A DNA stretch of 64,000 bases, from assembly GCF_004803915.1 (NCBI RefSeq), contig NZ_CP039396.1, forward strand, positions 434,001-498,000. The letters are read 5' to 3'. The position numbers and the translations under genes are program-made. The DNA is from Duncaniella dubosii (GTDB taxonomy: Bacteria > Bacteroidota > Bacteroidia > Bacteroidales > Muribaculaceae). The notes beneath the pieces are model-generated. The model was not told the origin of the DNA. It saw only the letters and a program-made list of their open reading frames with translations, and searched no databases. Position 1 is the stretch's first letter, and each line of letters opens with the position of its first letter. Of the stretch, positions 60,222 to 64,000 are shown piece after piece.

Positions 60222-61031
60222 ATGCTTGATATGCTTAAATTTTCACGGAAACCTTACAAAGTAGGTCTCGTCCTCAGCGGAGGGGGAGCACGTGGATTCG
60301 CAAACGCGGGCGCACTGCTCGCCCTTGAAGAAGTCGGCATCAAACCCGACATAATCGCCGGTGTCAGCGCGGGTTCTGTGGTGACAGCCATGTATGCCTC
60401 AGGAATCGCCCCGGAGGAGATTGTGACTGCGTTCAGCAATATTTCTTTCGGAAACTTAGCGGAACTCGGAGTGCCGCGCGACGGTTTTTTCTCAATGGAC
60501 GGCTTCAAGAAATTTCTTAAGAAGCAAATCAAATATGAACGCATCGAGGACCTCCCGATTCCGGCACTCATCTGTGCGACCGACCTTGACAACAACAGGC
60601 CGGTGGCATTCTCGGAAGGGAGCATCGTGGACTGCGTGGCTGCATCGTGCAGCATTCCGATCGTGTTCAAGCCTGTAAGAATCAACGGCGTGACATACGT
60701 CGACGGTGGCGTGCTCGCCAATCTTCCGGCATGGGCACTCAGAGACAGTTGCAAATATGTCATCGGAATCAACTGCAGCCCTGTCCCCCGCAGAGGCAAA
60801 CCCAAATCACTCATGGACATAGCCCACCGTACCTACGACCTTCTCGTAAAAAACAATTCGCAATCGCAGATGGAACTGTGTGACCTCGCCATCAGCATTG
60901 ACGATGTTGCCTCCTATAAGGTGTTCAACCTAAAGGAAATCCGGCGAGTGTTCCGTTCGGGTTACGACAACACTCTGTCCGCGTTGCTTGACGCCGGCTT
61001 CACTCACCGTGGCCCGGTCAGAAAGAAATAG
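60222..61031 (+). CDS. Patatin-like phospholipase family protein
   Basis: 269 residues. The oxyanion-hole motif GLVLSGGGARG (~15-25) is followed by the nucleophile GVSAGS (Ser49) and the catalytic Asp of VDGGVLAN (~160). A basic C-terminus (THRGPVRKK) ends the protein. No signal peptide or N-terminal membrane helix is evident, so it may be cytosolic or membrane-associated. The family hydrolyses acyl chains of phospholipids or neutral lipids. An alternative start at 60231 is possible. Confidence 0.9.
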   Translation: MLDMLKFSRKPYKVGLVLSGGGARGFANAGALLALEEVGIKPDIIAGVSAGSVVTAMYASGIAPEEIVTAFSNISFGNLAELGVPRDGFFSMDGFKKFLKKQIKYERIEDLPIPALICATDLDNNRPVAFSEGSIVDCVAASCSIPIVFKPVRINGVTYVDGGVLANLPAWALRDSCKYVIGINCSPVPRRGKPKSLMDIAHRTYDLLVKNNSQSQMELCDLAISIDDVASYKVFNLKEIRRVFRSGYDNTLSALLDAGFTHRGPVRKK

Positions 61032-61085
61032 GAACAAAATAAATCAGAACATCAACACACAGCAGCAACATACAGTAACTATATA

Positions 61086-62798
61086 ATGAATCAGAAACCA
61101 GTCATCTATCAGCTTTTACCACGTCTCTTCACAAATACAAACAATCATTGCGTGCCAAACGGCACATACGCTCAGAACGGTTCAGGCAAGATGAACGATA
61201 TCACCGATACCGTACTCGCCGGAATCAAAGAACTCGGAGCTACACACGTATGGTATACGGGAATCATCGAACATGCGACCAAAACCGATTACAGCCGCTA
61301 CGGTATCAGACCCGACAATCCCTACGTGGTCAAAGGACAGGCCGGTTCGCCTTATGCAATCAAGGACTATTACGACATTGATCCTGACCTTGCGGAAAAT
61401 GTCGAAGACCGAATGGGCGAATTCGAAGCTCTCGTCGCCCGCTCACATGATGCAGGTCTTGACGTTATCATCGACTTTGTGCCCAACCACACCGCCCGCT
61501 GCTACAACAGCGATGCCAAACCGGCCGGAGTAAAGGATTTCGGGGAAGATGACAACACCGATATGTTCTTCAGCCCCAATAACAACTATTATTATATGAC
61601 CCGCCAGCTTTTCGCACCGTCAATCGACCTTGGCACAGGCAAAAAAGCTTACGTCGAATTTCCGGCAAAAGCGACTGGCGACGACTGTTTCTCGGCATTC
61701 CCGACGGTCAACAACTGGTATGAGACAGCAAAACTAAACTACGGACGCGATCCGGGCAACTGGAGCACACACTATCAGCCTATTCCAGACACATGGATGA
61801 AGATGCTCAACATCCTGCGGTTCTGGGCATCGAAAGGCGTGGACGCTTTCAGATGTGACATGGCCCACATGGTGCCTCTCGAATTCTGGCAGTGGGCGAT
61901 ACCCAATGTCAAGGACCGCTATCCGAGAATCAAATTCATAGCCGAGCTCTATGATGTCAAGATCTACCGCGACTTCATCGAGAAAGGTGGTTTCGACTAT
62001 CTCTACGACAAAGTGAACCTCTATGACACGCTGCGAGGCATACAATGTTCAAACTACTCGGCGGCGACTATCACCAACTGCTGGCAGACAGTAGAGGGAA
62101 TCTCGGACAAGATGCTCAATTTCCTTGAAAACCACGACGAACAGCGTTTCGGTTCGAAATTCTATGCCGGCGACCCTGCAAAAGTAATCCCGTCGCTCGT
62201 CATCAGCTCGATGATCTCGACAGGTCCGATGATGATATATGCAGGGCAGGAACTCGGCGAACAGGCGACAGATACGGAAGGTTTCAGCGGTTATGACGGC
62301 CGCACGACAATCTTTGACTACTGGAGCGTGGCCACACTGCGCAGATGGTATAACCACGGCAATCCCGACGGCTCGCAGCTCACTCCGCGCGAACGCTGGC
62401 TGAGAAACAAGTACTGCACAATCCTCGGGCTCTGCAACCGTGAGCGCGCCATTTCCAACGGCCGTTTCTTCGACCTGATGTATGTCAATTATCACAATCC
62501 GACTCTCAATCCCCACCGCCAGTATGCGTTTATCCGTTCGTATGACGGCGAAACGCTTATCATAGCCGTGAATTTCTCGGCCGACTCCTGTGACCTCGCG
62601 ATTGATATCCCGCGCCATGCGTTCGATATGCTCAACATTCCCGAAGGAGAGGTGTTCGCAACCGAACTCATCACACGCCAGCAGGACATCAAGGAACTGC
62701 GTGCGACAAAACCGTTCAGGACGATGATTCCTCCATACGACGCTGTAATCTGGAAAATCAGACACCGTCAGGTGAAACGTATTCCAAGCCGTTCATAA
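61086..62798 (+). CDS. Alpha-amylase family glycoside hydrolase (GH13)
   Basis: 570 residues. The GH13 motifs are present in order: I DFVPNH (~130), II GVDAFRCDMAH (nucleophile Asp, ~251-261), III IAELYD (acid Glu, ~285) and IV NHDEQRF (~350). No signal peptide, so it acts in the cytosol on internal glycogen or imported malto-oligosaccharides and is not part of a Sus-type surface system. The C-terminal beta domain lies at ~480-560. It has a terminator shared with the convergent peptidase gene. Confidence 0.9.
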   Translation: MNQKPVIYQLLPRLFTNTNNHCVPNGTYAQNGSGKMNDITDTVLAGIKELGATHVWYTGIIEHATKTDYSRYGIRPDNPYVVKGQAGSPYAIKDYYDIDPDLAENVEDRMGEFEALVARSHDAGLDVIIDFVPNHTARCYNSDAKPAGVKDFGEDDNTDMFFSPNNNYYYMTRQLFAPSIDLGTGKKAYVEFPAKATGDDCFSAFPTVNNWYETAKLNYGRDPGNWSTHYQPIPDTWMKMLNILRFWASKGVDAFRCDMAHMVPLEFWQWAIPNVKDRYPRIKFIAELYDVKIYRDFIEKGGFDYLYDKVNLYDTLRGIQCSNYSAATITNCWQTVEGISDKMLNFLENHDEQRFGSKFYAGDPAKVIPSLVISSMISTGPMMIYAGQELGEQATDTEGFSGYDGRTTIFDYWSVATLRRWYNHGNPDGSQLTPRERWLRNKYCTILGLCNRERAISNGRFFDLMYVNYHNPTLNPHRQYAFIRSYDGETLIIAVNFSADSCDLAIDIPRHAFDMLNIPEGEVFATELITRQQDIKELRATKPFRTMIPPYDAVIWKIRHRQVKRIPSRS

Positions 62799-62838
62799 TA
62801 GCCTATCGCATAAAGACGGTTTTACACGACAAATCAAT

Positions 62839-62889
62839 AAAAAATCAACAGACCGCACGTCATTGCGACATGCGGTCTGTTGATTTTTT
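62839..62889. terminator. Bidirectional intrinsic terminator between amylase and DPP III
   Basis: Arms 62839-62857 and 62871-62889 form a perfect 19-bp stem with A6/T6 ends and a 13-base loop. It can stop the amylase transcript on the plus strand and the peptidase transcript on the minus strand. Confidence 0.85.
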
Positions 62890-62933
62890 CAAGATGTCAA
62901 TGTGTCATTTCAACGACACGGTGACAGGCGGCA

Positions 62934-64000
62934 TCACTTGCTGTTGGCCGGAAGAGTGCGATACTGCTCAGAGTAGCGGAGCACCTGAGGCAGATAGTCT
63001 TCACCGTAAGTGATATTGACATCGGTTATATTTCCATCCTTGTCGGTAACAGGAGTATAGACGGGGTTGACGAAGCCCTTGTAAGGAGCAATGTCAAGAG
63101 TCGCATAGCGGTCAAGCACTTCTTTGTGGAGCTGCGGGTCGACCTTTACTGCATAGGTCTCCACAAGGTCTCGGCCTGCTTCATAGTCACCCTCGCTCTT
63201 AATACGCTGCACTTCGGCAAGAAGCTGGCCGAAGAGGTCGCGGAGCTTGGCGTAGTCATTGATCTTGATGTATGTCTTGCCGTCGCGCTTCACCATTTCA
63301 ATCACATTGTCAGCCTTACCCTTTTCGAAGACCCATGCTGAAATGAGCTGGCGGTTACGCATGTGTGCTTCCTCGACATCCTTGCCCGGTTCGATGCGCA
63401 TGAGCTGGGTCATGAGACCGTTGAGGATATACTTGTAGTATTCGGCCTTATAGGCATCAGGATTGTCAAGCAGACCAAGTTCGAGAAGTTTCGGGTCGGC
63501 AAGATAGTAGAGAGCAAAGAGGTCGGCGCGGGCTTCTTCAAGAGTAGAGCCGTGAGCCTTGAGAGCGTCGGGGTCAACACCGGGGAGCAGACGGCCAGAG
63601 GCATGTCCAAGACATTCGTGAAGGTCTGTGTGGAGATTGTCGGTGATGAAGAGGTATTTGTCCATGAGGTCGGATGTCTCCTTGTCAATCACAAATTCCT
63701 CGTTGAATCCGTTGCCGTGAGAAGCCTCGTCGTAGGCTTGAGTGATGTTTTCAAGCGTCACCGATTTAGAACCGTGGGCGGCACGAATCCAGTTGGCATT
63801 GGGGAGATTGATGCCGATAGGAGTGGCGGGATATGAGTCACCGGCAAGAATAGCGGCAGTGATGACCTTGGCGGTTACACCCTTCACCTTGTCTTTGCGG
63901 AAACGCGGATCGACAGGTGAATTCTGCTCGAACCATTCAGCGTTGCCTGAAATAAGCTCGGTGCGGTGAGAAGCTTCCTCATTCTTGAAATTGACAATCG
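62934..64000 (-). CDS. Dipeptidyl peptidase III (M49 family), partial
   Basis: The C-terminal ~355 residues of an M49 zinc metallopeptidase; the frame stays open to the window edge, so the N-terminus is missing and the internal Met at 63887 is not a start. The zinc motif is HECLGH (plus strand about 63603-63620), the form reported in Bacteroides DPP III in place of HELLGH. The second motif is EEARAD (Glu ligand). AEWFEQNSPVDPRFRKDKV precedes it. The enzyme releases dipeptides from the N-termini of short peptides. The terminator at 62839-62889 follows. Confidence 0.93.
   Translation of the reverse strand, partial: IVNFKNEEASHRTELISGNAEWFEQNSPVDPRFRKDKVKGVTAKVITAAILAGDSYPATPIGINLPNANWIRAAHGSKSVTLENITQAYDEASHGNGFNEEFVIDKETSDLMDKYLFITDNLHTDLHECLGHASGRLLPGVDPDALKAHGSTLEEARADLFALYYLADPKLLELGLLDNPDAYKAEYYKYILNGLMTQLMRIEPGKDVEEAHMRNRQLISAWVFEKGKADNVIEMVKRDGKTYIKINDYAKLRDLFGQLLAEVQRIKSEGDYEAGRDLVETYAVKVDPQLHKEVLDRYATLDIAPYKGFVNPVYTPVTDKDGNITDVNITYGEDYLPQVLRYSEQYRTLPANSK

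Noticed and set aside
62049..62765. 238-codon open frame on the minus strand
   Set aside because: Antisense to the alpha-amylase gene and without recognisable domains.

Overview
The window comes from a Bacteroidota chromosome, order Bacteroidales and most probably family Muribaculaceae (S24-7). This is my reading of the 16S rRNA on the minus strand and of the protein families present: GLPGLI protein, DUF4974/STN regulators, OMP_b-brl-type barrels, an M49 dipeptidyl peptidase and a GH95 fucosidase. Promoters of the Bacteroidota form TTTG-N19/20-TAnnTTTG recur, and Shine-Dalgarno sites are largely absent. No database search was possible.

Layout. 0-6.4 kb: an Arc-like repressor, then a minus-strand cassette of ECF sigma factor, membrane anti-sigma-like protein and STN-type outer-membrane (OM) barrel, divergent from a related barrel that lacks STN. 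6.5-13.3 kb: a secreted S1/P1 nuclease, a histidine kinase/response regulator pair, and a divergent GLPGLI + TonB-receptor-like pair. 13.4-17.1 kb: a second sigma/anti-sigma/STN-barrel cassette whose barrel gene carries an in-frame TGA. 17.3-18.7 kb: an IS4-family element inserted in the T-tract of a terminator. 18.8-25.7 kb: a tight minus-strand run of purB, a small membrane protein, dxs, trkA, trkH and a DJ-1/PfpI protein. 25.9-31.6 kb: a complete rrn operon (16S, tRNA-Ala, 23S, 5S) with two tandem promoters and an intrinsic terminator. 31.7-41.2 kb: GH95 fucosidase, YchF, small orphans, a truncated surface-protein remnant, a bile-acid:Na+ symporter-like transporter, a Crp/Fnr regulator and a divergent QueD-like protein with a zinc ribbon. 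41.4-44.1 kb: a Ca2+ P-type ATPase. 44.4-50.7 kb: cobamide late-assembly genes in two convergent operons (cobQ-cobD-cbiB facing cobU-cobT-cobS-cobC). 51-64 kb: a GNAT protein, a flippase-like membrane protein, VOC and GNAT enzymes, the clamp-loader delta' subunit, an AddB-like nuclease, HemW, GDPD-like and patatin-like proteins, an alpha-amylase, and a DPP III gene that runs off the right edge.

How the parts work together. The two sigma cassettes look like cell-surface signalling units: the OM protein and the anti-sigma both carry an STN/DUF4974-type fold that could meet in the periplasm. The cobamide genes cover amide completion, aminopropanol linker, nucleotide-loop activation and final assembly.

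Four genes are interrupted: the second STN barrel by a stop codon, and cobU, a GNAT gene and the flippase gene each by one base. The three indels lie within 1.8 kb and fall in short homopolymers, so consensus error must be excluded before they are called real.
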